A stretch of 42,517 nucleotides of DNA from Castellaniella sp035707805 (GTDB lineage Bacteria > Pseudomonadota > Gammaproteobacteria > Burkholderiales > Burkholderiaceae_B). Position numbers and translations under genes: made by a program. The DNA lies in assembly GCA_035707805.1 (NCBI GenBank), contig DASSTS010000016.1, forward strand, positions 1-42,517. Reading direction: 5' to 3'. Positions 1-7,754 of the stretch are shown here, one piece after another (the first letter of the stretch is position 1; the number at the start of each line of letters is the position of its first letter). The notes under the pieces are model-generated. The model saw only the letters and a list, made by a program, of their open reading frames with translations, was not told where the DNA came from and searched no databases.

Positions 1-4
1 ATTC

Positions 5-80
5 TGGTGGGTCGTGCGCGGCTCGAACGCGCGACCAACGGATTAAAAGTCCGGTGCTCTACCGACTGAGCTAACGACCC
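5..80 (-). tRNA. tRNA-Lys (anticodon TTT)
   Basis: Read on the minus strand this folds as a complete 76-nt tRNA. The acceptor stem GGGTCGT (80-74) pairs with ACGACCC (15-9). The D arm is TAGCTCAGTCGGTAGAGC, the anticodon loop CTTTTAA carries anticodon TTT at 47-45, and the T arm contains GTTCGAGC. The 3' CCA is encoded (7-5). It decodes AAA/AAG as lysine. MnmC, encoded in this window, modifies wobble U34 of this class of tRNA, so the two products act together, although they are not co-transcribed. Confidence 0.97.
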
Positions 81-93
81 AGATAAGCATTAA

Positions 94-122
94 ATTTTGA
101 CATCATACAAAAAGCGCGTCAA
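94..122 (-). promoter_or_regulatory. Candidate sigma-70 promoter of tRNA-Lys
   Basis: On the minus strand a -35 TTGACG (122-117) is followed after 17 bases by a -10 CAAAAT (99-94). A start about seven bases further on would leave only a few nucleotides before the mature tRNA end at 80, as expected for a tRNA gene. The element overlaps the region just upstream of the plus-strand phosphoesterase. Confidence 0.5.
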
Positions 123-150
123 GCAGCCCGGTTTTCGGAGACCTGACACC

Positions 151-951
151 ATGTCCGATTCTCATGTTTTTCCTGCCCTGCGCCTGCATGTCGTGTCCGA
201 CCTGCACCTGAGCATGCAGGGCCTGACGCTGCCCGACGTCCAGGCGGATGTGACGATCCTGGCGGGCGACATCGCCCGCCCCCAGGCCGCCATGCAATGG
301 GCCGGCGGCCTGCCCCGCCCCGTGCTGTACGTGCCGGGCAACCACGAATTCTACGGCGGCGACATTCCCGGGGTGCGCGCGCAGCTGGCCCAGGCCGCGG
401 CCCAGCACGGCGTCGAGCTGCTCGATGGCAGGGCCACGGTGATCAACGGGGTGCGGTTCCTGGGGGCCACTCTGTGGACCGACTTTGAATTGTTCGGGAC
501 CGAGCAGCGGGAACAGGCCATGGAGCAAACCGGGCGGTTCATGCGGGACTTCCAGGTCATCCGCAACGGCGACGGCAGCCGGTTCACGCCGCTGGACGCC
601 GTGGCGCTGTTCCGGCAGCAGTACGACTGGCTGGATGCCACGCTGGACGAACCTTTCGACGGTCCCACGGTGGTCATCACCCATCACGCGCCCAGCCTGC
701 GCAGCGTCCATCCGCGGTTCGAGGACTCGCTGGTCAGCGCCGGGTTCGTGTCGGACTGCACGGGCCTGATGGGCCGCGCCTGCCTGTGGATCCACGGCCA
801 CACGCACGACAGTTTCGACTACACGGTGCGCGGCACGCGGGTGCTGTGCAACCCGCGGGGCTATTGCCGCGACGGGGTCAACGAGAACCCGGCATTCGAC
901 CCGGCGTTCTGCGTGGACATCCCCGTCATGGAATCCTCATCGAGCGCGTGA
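151..951 (+). CDS. Calcineurin-like metallophosphoesterase
   Basis: This is a 266-residue predicted cytoplasmic phosphoesterase of the calcineurin-like superfamily, which uses two metal ions to hydrolyse phosphoester bonds; the substrate cannot be told from sequence. The metal-binding blocks are all present: SDLHL (D17, H19), AGD (39-40), GNHE (63-66), a THH block near residue 175 and GHTHD near residue 215. The reading frame is open further upstream, to an ATG at 97. I chose ATG at 151 because it has a GGAG-type ribosome site (137-140) and because the upstream residues look non-protein and overlap the tRNA promoter. Its 3' end overlaps the convergent GH31 gene by 15 bases. Confidence 0.88.
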   Translation: MSDSHVFPALRLHVVSDLHLSMQGLTLPDVQADVTILAGDIARPQAAMQWAGGLPRPVLYVPGNHEFYGGDIPGVRAQLAQAAAQHGVELLDGRATVINGVRFLGATLWTDFELFGTEQREQAMEQTGRFMRDFQVIRNGDGSRFTPLDAVALFRQQYDWLDATLDEPFDGPTVVITHHAPSLRSVHPRFEDSLVSAGFVSDCTGLMGRACLWIHGHTHDSFDYTVRGTRVLCNPRGYCRDGVNENPAFDPAFCVDIPVMESSSSA

Positions 952-3126
952 GATGCGGACCTCGGCGCCCCGCCGCTTGACCTCCAGGCCCTCGGAAGAC
1001 AGGATCCGCAGCCCTTCCAGGCCCTTGATGTAGCTGGATCCCTGCATCTGCATCACCCGGATCTTGTTGCGCATGACGACCGGATTGTGCTCGGGCATGC
1101 CGAACATCCAGACCTCTTCGAGGATGCGGGCGGAATTGATCTCGCCCGTGTGCTGGGCCAGCGGCCCCAGGCACAGCATGTGACCCTCGCGGCCGAACAC
1201 GGGCATGGCGTCCAGGCCCGGGCGCACGGTCCAGCGGGTGCCGCCTTCGTAGCGCCATCCGGTGCTCAGGTCCCACCAGGCGTCGCCCTTGGGCAGGTAG
1301 ACCTCCGTCTCGCCGCCGGGCTGCATGACCGGCGCCACCAGCAGGGCCGGCCCCAGCAGGTATTGGGTATCCCAGGCGTGGGCGTCCGGGTCGTCCGGAT
1401 AGGCCTGCGCCATCGAGCGCTGCACCGGCAGGCCGGTACGCACGGCATCGTCGATGATGCCCGCCACGTAGGGCAGCAGCCGATAGCGCCATTGCAGCCA
1501 GTGCTTGATCGTGGCGCGCGTCCCGGCGTCGAAAGCGTCAGGCATCAGGTCGGGATGCCCCTGAAAGCTGAAATTGGCGGAAAAGACGCACATCGCCAGC
1601 CAACGCAGGTACAGCTCGGCCGTCATGCCGGCGGCGGGGCGGTCGGCGCAGCCCAGGCCATGGGTCTGGACCGCCACGCCGCTGTTGCCCACCGCCAGCG
1701 CGGCGCGCAGCGTCTGCGCATAGCCGTCCCAGGTGTTGTCCACCGCAGGCCCTTGCTGCCAGGCGAAACGCTGCACGCCCGGGAACAGGTCGCGGCTGAG
1801 CATGACGCCTTCCTGGGGCGTGCGCGGGGCCGCCACGGCGTCGAACAGCGCCTGCCGGGCCAGGTACGGGTAGGCGGTGCGCAGCACCGCGCCCGACTCG
1901 CCGCCGCGCGCCTCGACGTCGTCCGGAAAATCGAACTGCGCCTGGCAGACCGGCGCCTGCAGGCCGTCTTCCAGGGCCTGCTGATGGCGCTCGGTCCAGA
2001 GGCGGGCGGCATCCCTGTGCGTGAGGTCCAGCAGGCCGAACGGCTGGCCGCCCGAGGCGGCCGTGCCCGGACAGACCCAGGCCGATCCGGTATCGTCGCA
2101 CAGCAGCCAGCCGCGGTCTTCCCATTCATCGAACAGCGCCGTGCCCTGCAGGACGCCGGGGATCACGCTGCCAGCCACATGCACGTTCAGCGTCTCGGCC
2201 TGCGCGGCCAGGGCCCGCCAGTCGGCGAACCGGCCGGACCATTCGAACACCGGCTTGTCGGCCTGGAACGTCGCCACCGCCGGGTCGGCCAGGCGCAGCG
2301 CATCCAGCGCCAGGCCCTGCGTCCGCAGACTGCGGATCTGCTGCAGGCTTTGTTCGGCCGTCTGGCCGCGGGCCTGGTCCAGCCAGACGCCCATGGGCCA
2401 CAGATTGGGCTGGCCGGCGCGTCCGGTCAGGGCCGTGTACTGGTTCAGGATCTCGCAGGGATCGCCGACGAACAGGAACAGGTCCAGGCCGGCGCCGCGG
2501 ACCTGCGCACGATAGCGCGACGGCTCGCTCAGGTCGTGCGTGACGCGGTCCAGGGTGTTGGCGGCCATGCCCCATCCGCGCGGGCTCCAGGCCAGCGGCA
2601 GGCAACGGTCCGCCGGCACGTCCGAGACCAGGATGGCGCCGCGCCGGTCCAGGTCGCCACAGGTCTCGCCCAGGCCGAAGACGCCTTCCGTCTCGTCCAG
2701 CGACCAGTCGATCGTCCAGGCGGCCTGTCCGTCGGCGTCGTCGGACGGCATGGGGGCCAGCCGGGCCGTGGCCACGCACCGGTCGTGGCGCAGCAGCCGC
2801 AGGACGGGGTGCGTGCCGCCCAGCGCGAGGCAGGCTTCCCCTTGGGTCAGTTGCCAGCGGCCGGGTTCGGGCGACTGGCATTCAAACTCGCCGACCGCCT
2901 CCTGGCGGGCCAGCAGCATGTTGGCATGGCGTTGCGCCCGCAGGGACGGCTTGGCCGGATCCAGCCAGGACAGCGGCCCGCAGCGCAGCCGGAACACGCC
3001 GGGTGCGTGGGCTTCAATCCGCAGGCGCCATTCTTCTGAATGGTAGGCCCATTCGACGCAGGACGACGTCGTGGTGACAGGGCCGGTCTCGAACAGTTGG
3101 TCCGCCAATTCGATGGTGGGCGACAC
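937..3126 (-). CDS. Divergent GH31 family glycoside hydrolase
   Basis: This 729-residue protein has the layout of glycoside hydrolase family 31 (alpha-glucosidase/alpha-xylosidase type). The N-terminal beta-sandwich ends in FGLGETCGDLDRRG (150-163), followed by a (beta/alpha)8 barrel and the C-terminal LLPYV, LLGPALLVAPV and YLPKGDAWWD blocks. The nucleophile region reads QFDFPDD (D399) in place of the usual W-x-D-M-N-E or KTDFGE. The DIGGF block is replaced by THGLGC (488-493), and the RxHG block reads SFQGH. Activity or specificity may therefore differ from known members. The start is GTG at 3126: AGAGGA sits seven bases before it, whereas the in-frame ATGs at 3174 and 3237 have no such site. 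No signal peptide is seen. It stands alone, convergent with the phosphoesterase gene. Confidence 0.8.
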   Translation of the reverse strand: MSPTIELADQLFETGPVTTTSSCVEWAYHSEEWRLRIEAHAPGVFRLRCGPLSWLDPAKPSLRAQRHANMLLARQEAVGEFECQSPEPGRWQLTQGEACLALGGTHPVLRLLRHDRCVATARLAPMPSDDADGQAAWTIDWSLDETEGVFGLGETCGDLDRRGAILVSDVPADRCLPLAWSPRGWGMAANTLDRVTHDLSEPSRYRAQVRGAGLDLFLFVGDPCEILNQYTALTGRAGQPNLWPMGVWLDQARGQTAEQSLQQIRSLRTQGLALDALRLADPAVATFQADKPVFEWSGRFADWRALAAQAETLNVHVAGSVIPGVLQGTALFDEWEDRGWLLCDDTGSAWVCPGTAASGGQPFGLLDLTHRDAARLWTERHQQALEDGLQAPVCQAQFDFPDDVEARGGESGAVLRTAYPYLARQALFDAVAAPRTPQEGVMLSRDLFPGVQRFAWQQGPAVDNTWDGYAQTLRAALAVGNSGVAVQTHGLGCADRPAAGMTAELYLRWLAMCVFSANFSFQGHPDLMPDAFDAGTRATIKHWLQWRYRLLPYVAGIIDDAVRTGLPVQRSMAQAYPDDPDAHAWDTQYLLGPALLVAPVMQPGGETEVYLPKGDAWWDLSTGWRYEGGTRWTVRPGLDAMPVFGREGHMLCLGPLAQHTGEINSARILEEVWMFGMPEHNPVVMRNKIRVMQMQGSSYIKGLEGLRILSSEGLEVKRRGAEVRISRAR

Positions 3127-3249
3127 AGCGTGATCCTCTGGGCGATTTGCCCGGGTGAGTCTTGTAAAAGACATTATTCTGACGGATTTGCGCCATAAAA
3201 TAAAATCTATTCCTCTTCGGCGCCAAAACGCGGGCATCCGGGCGGTGGA

Positions 3250-5115
3250 TCACCGCAGGCGGATGCGGTGCTGCAGTTCGCGCTCGATCGGCCAAGGCTC
3301 GCCATCCAGCCGCGCGGCGATCAGGTCGCCCGCCAGCGCCGACCAGCTCAGGCCACGCGATCCATAGGCGCAGGCCAGCCACAGCCCGGGCTGTCCGGGC
3401 ACCGCATCGACGATGGGCAGGTGGTCGCGGGTGGCCGCCCGCCAGCCGGCCCAGCCTGCGGGCGCTTCACGTCCCAGCCACGGCACTGCGCCCGCTGGCA
3501 GCCAGCCGCCCAGCCGCTCCAGGATGTCCCGATGGCCCGTGCCGTCGGCCACGCTGTCCTCGGCATCGGGCCGGTAGGTGCTGCCCGCCACGCCCCAGCC
3601 GTCGCGAGGCGGCAGGCAATAGCCCTTGCCCGCCAGCACGCAGCGCGGTACGCCGTCATCGGCCGGCGAGACCGGATACAGGCTGACCTGTCCGGCCAGC
3701 GCCCGCAGGCCGGACAGCACTGGCCAGGTCTCCAGCGGCATCAGGCCCGCCAACAGGGGCGCCGCCTGCCGGGCATTGGCCAGCACCACCTGCCCGGCAT
3801 CGTCCAGCACCCGGCCGTCCTCGCCCAGCAGCCGCCAGCCGCCCTGCCCGTCGCGCCGCAACGCCGCCACCTGCGAGGCACCGCGGTCCGTCCGGGCCTG
3901 CGTCAGCAAGGCGGCGATCAGTTCGCCGGGGCACACCCGCAAGGCGGGCTCGAACCACAGCCCGCCTTGCCGCAGGGGCACGCCGGCACGCTGGCCGGCC
4001 GCCCCGGCATCCAGCCAGCGCACCCAATCCGCCGGAAACCGCAGCCGCGCCATTGCCTGCTGCTGCAGGAGGGCCTGCGCCCCGGTCTGCGCGCACACCA
4101 GGGCGCCGCAGGGATCGGGCCGGGCAGCGCCCTCAAGGCCGCGCCAGCGCGCCCAGGCGCGCTCCAGGCCGGCCCGGCTGAGCCGAGACCGCGTGTCGTC
4201 GTCCGGGCTCAGGGCCGGCACCAGGGCTGCCGCGCCGCGGCGGCGCAGCGCCGGGTCGGCGTCCAGGGCGCAGGCGGGATCCCAGACGCGGACCTCGTGG
4301 CCGCGCAGGGCCAGCGCCTGCGCCACCCCGGCGCCGGCCAGCCCTGCGCCGACGACGGCGACGCGCCGGCGCCCGCCCGGCGGCATCGCGTCCCCCAGCC
4401 CCGGCCGCAGCACGGCGACCGTCATGTCGCGCTTGCCGGCGAAGCCCGGCGCCTTGTCGACCAGGAAGCCGGCATCGCGCAGATCGCGCCGCACCTGCCC
4501 CGCCGCGCACCAGGTCGCGGCCGTCGCCCCGGTCCGGGCCAGCCGCCGCAGCTGGCCGAACAGGGACGGCGACCACATGTCCGGATTCAGGCGCGGCGCG
4601 AAGCCGTCCAGGAAGAAGGCGTCGACCGCGGCCTGGGCCTGGCGGGCCGTCCGGCGGATGTCGCCCCAGAGCAGCGTCAGGCTGACGCGGCCCTCGTCCA
4701 GGTCGAGTCGGTGCACGCCCGGCAGCAGCGCCGGCCAGTCGCGCGCCAGCGCCTCGGCCAGCGGGCGGAAGGCGTCCGGCAGGCGGTCCCAGGCGCGGCG
4801 CAGGTCGGCGACCCGGAAAGGATGGGCCTCGAACGCCAGGTAATGCAGGCGGGCGCTGCGCCGAGGATCGTCGCGCCAGGCCTGCCAGGCCGCCAGGAAA
4901 TTCTGCCCCAGACCGAAGCCCGTCTCGCAGATCGTGAAGGCATCCCGGCCCTGCCAGCGCCGGGGCAGGCCGTTGCCCTGGAGAAAGACGTGCCGGGCCT
5001 GCGCCAGGGCGCCGGCCTCGCCGTGATAGACGTCGCCATAGCGCGCGCTGCGCGGGATGCCGCGCGCGTCCACGGACCACTCGGCGGGGGTCAGGACTTC
5101 ATAGGAACCGGACAT
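3250..5115 (-). CDS. mnmC: Bifunctional tRNA U34 methyltransferase / FAD-dependent oxidoreductase MnmC
   Basis: MnmC completes the mnm5s2U modification at wobble position 34 of tRNAs such as tRNA-Lys(UUU). The C-terminal FAD domain removes the carboxymethyl group from cmnm5U, and the N-terminal domain methylates the resulting amine using SAM. The 621-residue length is normal for the fused enzyme. The methyltransferase domain (about 1-240) shows CETGFGLGQNF (63-73) and FFLDGFAPRLNPDMW (167-181). The FAD domain begins with VVGAGLAGAG (254-263), a Rossmann dinucleotide motif, and ends with the GSRGLSWSALAGDLIA block. The N-terminal residues match the family from the ATG at 5115. The gene is divergent from the IMPase gene, with 95 bases between starts, and lies 123 bases upstream of the GH31 gene on the same strand. 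Confidence 0.93.
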   Translation of the reverse strand: MSGSYEVLTPAEWSVDARGIPRSARYGDVYHGEAGALAQARHVFLQGNGLPRRWQGRDAFTICETGFGLGQNFLAAWQAWRDDPRRSARLHYLAFEAHPFRVADLRRAWDRLPDAFRPLAEALARDWPALLPGVHRLDLDEGRVSLTLLWGDIRRTARQAQAAVDAFFLDGFAPRLNPDMWSPSLFGQLRRLARTGATAATWCAAGQVRRDLRDAGFLVDKAPGFAGKRDMTVAVLRPGLGDAMPPGGRRRVAVVGAGLAGAGVAQALALRGHEVRVWDPACALDADPALRRRGAAALVPALSPDDDTRSRLSRAGLERAWARWRGLEGAARPDPCGALVCAQTGAQALLQQQAMARLRFPADWVRWLDAGAAGQRAGVPLRQGGLWFEPALRVCPGELIAALLTQARTDRGASQVAALRRDGQGGWRLLGEDGRVLDDAGQVVLANARQAAPLLAGLMPLETWPVLSGLRALAGQVSLYPVSPADDGVPRCVLAGKGYCLPPRDGWGVAGSTYRPDAEDSVADGTGHRDILERLGGWLPAGAVPWLGREAPAGWAGWRAATRDHLPIVDAVPGQPGLWLACAYGSRGLSWSALAGDLIAARLDGEPWPIERELQHRIRLR

Positions 5116-5141
5116 GTGGGGACACCCTGGAACTGCTCACG

Positions 5142-5147
5142 TACAAT
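5142..5147 (+). promoter_or_regulatory. Candidate -10 element for the IMPase-M20 pair
   Basis: TACAAT lies in the mnmC/IMPase intergenic region, 64 bases before the ATG at 5211. It matches the -10 consensus at five of six positions. No convincing -35 is seen 16-18 bases upstream, so this is a partial promoter call only. Confidence 0.35.
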
Positions 5148-5210
5148 GAAACACACGCCGCGCCAGGCCGGCTGGCGGCTTCGCGGGCGCAGTACAGGAA
5201 CGACACTGAC

Positions 5211-6050
5211 ATGTTGACACCGCATCTCCTGTCGGCCGACTACTTGGATGCCGCCGTGACGGCGGCCCACGCAGCAGCGGCCATTTTACAAACCCACGCC
5301 CTGCACCGCTCCGACCTGATCGTCGATACCAAACAGCGCAACGACCTGGTCTCCCAGGCCGACCGCGAGGCCGAACAGGCCATCATCGCCATCCTGCGCG
5401 AACGCACCCCCGAGGCCGGCATCATCGCCGAAGAATCCGGCGGGCGCCCCGGCGGCGAGGCCACCTGGTGCATCGATCCGCTGGACGGCACCACCAACTT
5501 CATCAGCGGCATCCCTCATTACGCGGTCTCGATCGCACTCATCGGCCATGCCGGCTGCCGGCCCGACGGGCAGACGCCGCTGCCCCAGGACACCCCGCTG
5601 ATCGGGGTCGTCTACGATCCCAACCGCGAAGAGCTCTTTTCCGCGCTGCACGGCATCGGGGCCTGGCTCAACGGCCGCCGCATCCAGTGCTCCGGGACGC
5701 GGACCCTGGACCAGGCCGTCCTGGCGACCGGCTTTCCCTTCCGCGATTTTTCCTTCGAGTCCCAGTACATGCCGGGCTTTCTGGACGCCATGCACCAGAC
5801 CCGGGGCGTGCGCAGGATGGGGGCCGCCTCGCTGGATCTGGCCTGGACCGCCTGCGGGCGCTACGATGGGTACTGGGAGATGGGCCTGGCCCCCTGGGAC
5901 GTGGCGGCCGGCACCGTCCTGGTCCGCGCGGCCGGCGGCGTCTGCGAAGACCTGCGCCGCCAGGATCCCTGGCCCAAGGGCGGCTACGTCGTCGCGGCCA
6001 ATTCGCAGATCGCCCTGCCCCTGGACGCACTCATCCGCAGACACCTATGA
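5211..6050 (+). CDS. suhB: Inositol monophosphatase family protein (SuhB-like)
   Basis: This 279-residue protein belongs to the Mg2+-dependent, lithium-sensitive inositol monophosphatase family. It carries the metal-site blocks AEESGG (73-78) and WCIDPLDGTTNF (86-97; D89 and D92 are ligands) and the late WDVAAG block with its metal-binding aspartate. In proteobacteria SuhB hydrolyses inositol-1-phosphate in vitro and also joins the NusA/NusB/NusG rRNA antitermination complex. Whether this copy does the latter cannot be decided here, so the symbol is tentative. The stop overlaps the start of the M20 amidohydrolase gene by four bases (ATGA), so the two are translationally coupled. Confidence 0.85.
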   Translation: MLTPHLLSADYLDAAVTAAHAAAAILQTHALHRSDLIVDTKQRNDLVSQADREAEQAIIAILRERTPEAGIIAEESGGRPGGEATWCIDPLDGTTNFISGIPHYAVSIALIGHAGCRPDGQTPLPQDTPLIGVVYDPNREELFSALHGIGAWLNGRRIQCSGTRTLDQAVLATGFPFRDFSFESQYMPGFLDAMHQTRGVRRMGAASLDLAWTACGRYDGYWEMGLAPWDVAAGTVLVRAAGGVCEDLRRQDPWPKGGYVVAANSQIALPLDALIRRHL

Positions 6051-7249
6051 AACAAGCCCTGTTCGACACCCTCGCCCGCTGGCTGCCCGACATGACCGAC
6101 ATCCGCCGGTCCATCCACGCCTGGCCCGAACTCGCCTTCCAGGAGGTCCGCACCGCCGACACGGTCGCCCGCCTGCTCGAGTCCTGGGGCATCGAGACCC
6201 ACCGCGGCCTGGGCGAGACCGGGGTCGTGGGCCGGATCGCCGGACGCCAGCCGGGCCGCTCCATCGGCCTGCGCGCGGACATGGACGCCCTGCCCATGCC
6301 CGAGGCCAACACTTTCGCCCACGCCAGCCGCAACCCCGGCGTCATGCATGCCTGCGGCCACGACGGTCACACGACCATGCTGCTGGCGGCCGCCCGCTAC
6401 CTGGCACAGCATCCCGACTTCCCGGGCGCCGTGAACCTGATCTTCCAGCCGGCCGAGGAAGGCGGCGGCGGCGCCCGTCGCATGATCGAAGACGGCCTGT
6501 TCGAACGCTTCCCCATGGATGCCGTGTTCGGCATGCACAACTGGCCGGGGCTGCCGGTGGGCACCTTCGGCCTGACCGAGGGGCCCATCATGGCCTCCAG
6601 CAACCGCTTCGAGATCGTCCTGCAGGGGCGCGGCGCCCACGGCGCCATGCCGCACCTGGGGGTCGACCCGGTGATCGCCGCCGCGCAGCTGACGCTGGCC
6701 TTCCAGACCATCCTCACCCGGGACCAGGATCCCCTGGACGCCGGCGTGATCAGCGTCACCCAGATCCATGCCGGCTCGGCCGACAACGTCATTCCGGACC
6801 AGGCCGTGCTGCGCGGCACGGTGCGCACGCTCTCCACCCCCGTCCTGGACGGGATCGAGACGCGCATGCGCGACCTCACGACGCACCTCAGCCATGCCAT
6901 GCGCTGCACGGCGGAATTCCGCTTCAGCCGCGAGTACCCCGCCACCATCAACCACGCGGCGGAAACCGCGCTCAGCGCGCGGGTGATGGACGAGCTGGTG
7001 GGCGCCGGCCAGGTGCGCACCGGCGTGCGCCCGTCCATGGGGGCCGAGGACTTCGCCTTCATGCTGCAAGCCCGGCCCGGCTGCTACGTCTGGATCGGCA
7101 ACGGCGACGGCGACCACCGCGGCGCCGGCCACGGTCTGGGGCCCTGCACGCTGCACAACGGCAGCTACGACTTCAACGACGAGCTGATTCCCCTGGGCGC
7201 CGCCTACTGGATCCTGCTGACCCACCGCTATCTGGAATCCGGGGCCTGA
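6047..7249 (+). CDS. M20D family amidohydrolase (hippurate hydrolase / N-acyl amino acid hydrolase type)
   Basis: This 400-residue zinc or manganese peptidase-like hydrolase removes acyl groups from N-acyl amino acids or similar amides; the substrate is unknown. M20D metal-ligand blocks are visible: RADMDALPM (76-84), MHACGHDGH (100-108, with C103 and H105), FQPAEEGGGGA (133-143, E137/E138), GMHNWPG (H164), and a C-terminal LHNGSYDFNDE block holding the last histidine. The dimerisation-domain segment GRGAHGAMPH (194-203) is conserved. The reading frame extends upstream through suhB, but the start is the ATG at 6047 that overlaps the suhB stop codon. There is no signal peptide, so it is probably cytoplasmic. 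Confidence 0.9.
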   Translation: MKQALFDTLARWLPDMTDIRRSIHAWPELAFQEVRTADTVARLLESWGIETHRGLGETGVVGRIAGRQPGRSIGLRADMDALPMPEANTFAHASRNPGVMHACGHDGHTTMLLAAARYLAQHPDFPGAVNLIFQPAEEGGGGARRMIEDGLFERFPMDAVFGMHNWPGLPVGTFGLTEGPIMASSNRFEIVLQGRGAHGAMPHLGVDPVIAAAQLTLAFQTILTRDQDPLDAGVISVTQIHAGSADNVIPDQAVLRGTVRTLSTPVLDGIETRMRDLTTHLSHAMRCTAEFRFSREYPATINHAAETALSARVMDELVGAGQVRTGVRPSMGAEDFAFMLQARPGCYVWIGNGDGDHRGAGHGLGPCTLHNGSYDFNDELIPLGAAYWILLTHRYLESGA

Positions 7250-7349
7250 ACCGCCCGCCGGACGCGCCCCGGCATGCCGGTCCGCAGGCCGCGCTTGCCG
7301 TAAAATACGCGCGGGGCCGGATTGGCCCAACGCATCTGCCGAGGACTCC

Positions 7350-7742
7350 ATGTCGACCACCCTGCCCCCGCACAGCCACCCCGCCGTCCTGCGCGTCATG
7401 CCCATGCCCGCCGACGCCAACATCCATGGCGACGTATTCGGGGGCTGGATCATGTCCCAAGTCGACATCGCCGGCTCGATCCCGGCCGCGCGCCGGGCCG
7501 CGGGCCGCGTGGCGACCGTGGCGGTCAACGCCTTCACGTTCAAGCAGCCGGTCTTCGTCGGCGACCTGCTCAGCTTCTACGCAGCCATCACCCGCACGGG
7601 GCGCACGTCCATCACGGTCGCCGTCGAGGTCTACGCGGAACGCCAGCGCCTGGAAACGGAGGTCGTCAAGGTCACCGAGGCCACGCTCACCTACGTCGCC
7701 ACCGACGACAACCGCCACAGCCGGCCCCTGCCGCCCCTCTGA
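7350..7742 (+). CDS. yciA: YciA-type acyl-CoA thioesterase (hotdog fold)
   Basis: This 130-residue single-domain hotdog protein hydrolyses acyl-CoA thioesters to free acid and CoA. The segment ADANIHGDVFGGWIMSQVD (21-39) is the YciA/BACH signature, holding the Asn and Asp of the catalytic loop, and FKQPVFVGDLL is the following strand pair. The length is typical of YciA. A GAGGA ribosome site lies five bases before the ATG. A TAAAAT hexamer at 7301-7306 may be a -10 element, but I see no matching -35. mgtE starts 13 bases after the stop, so the two are probably one transcript. Confidence 0.9.
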   Translation: MSTTLPPHSHPAVLRVMPMPADANIHGDVFGGWIMSQVDIAGSIPAARRAAGRVATVAVNAFTFKQPVFVGDLLSFYAAITRTGRTSITVAVEVYAERQRLETEVVKVTEATLTYVATDDNRHSRPLPPL

Positions 7743-7754
7743 GAGGCCAAGCCC

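Noticed and set aside
97..150. Upstream start for the metallophosphoesterase
   Set aside because: It adds 18 basic residues not expected for the family, overlaps the tRNA promoter, and the ATG at 151 has a better ribosome site.
937..951. 15-base 3' overlap of the phosphoesterase and GH31 genes as a regulatory feature
   Set aside because: Short convergent overlaps are common in compact genomes, and no hairpin or terminator is present to suggest a special role.
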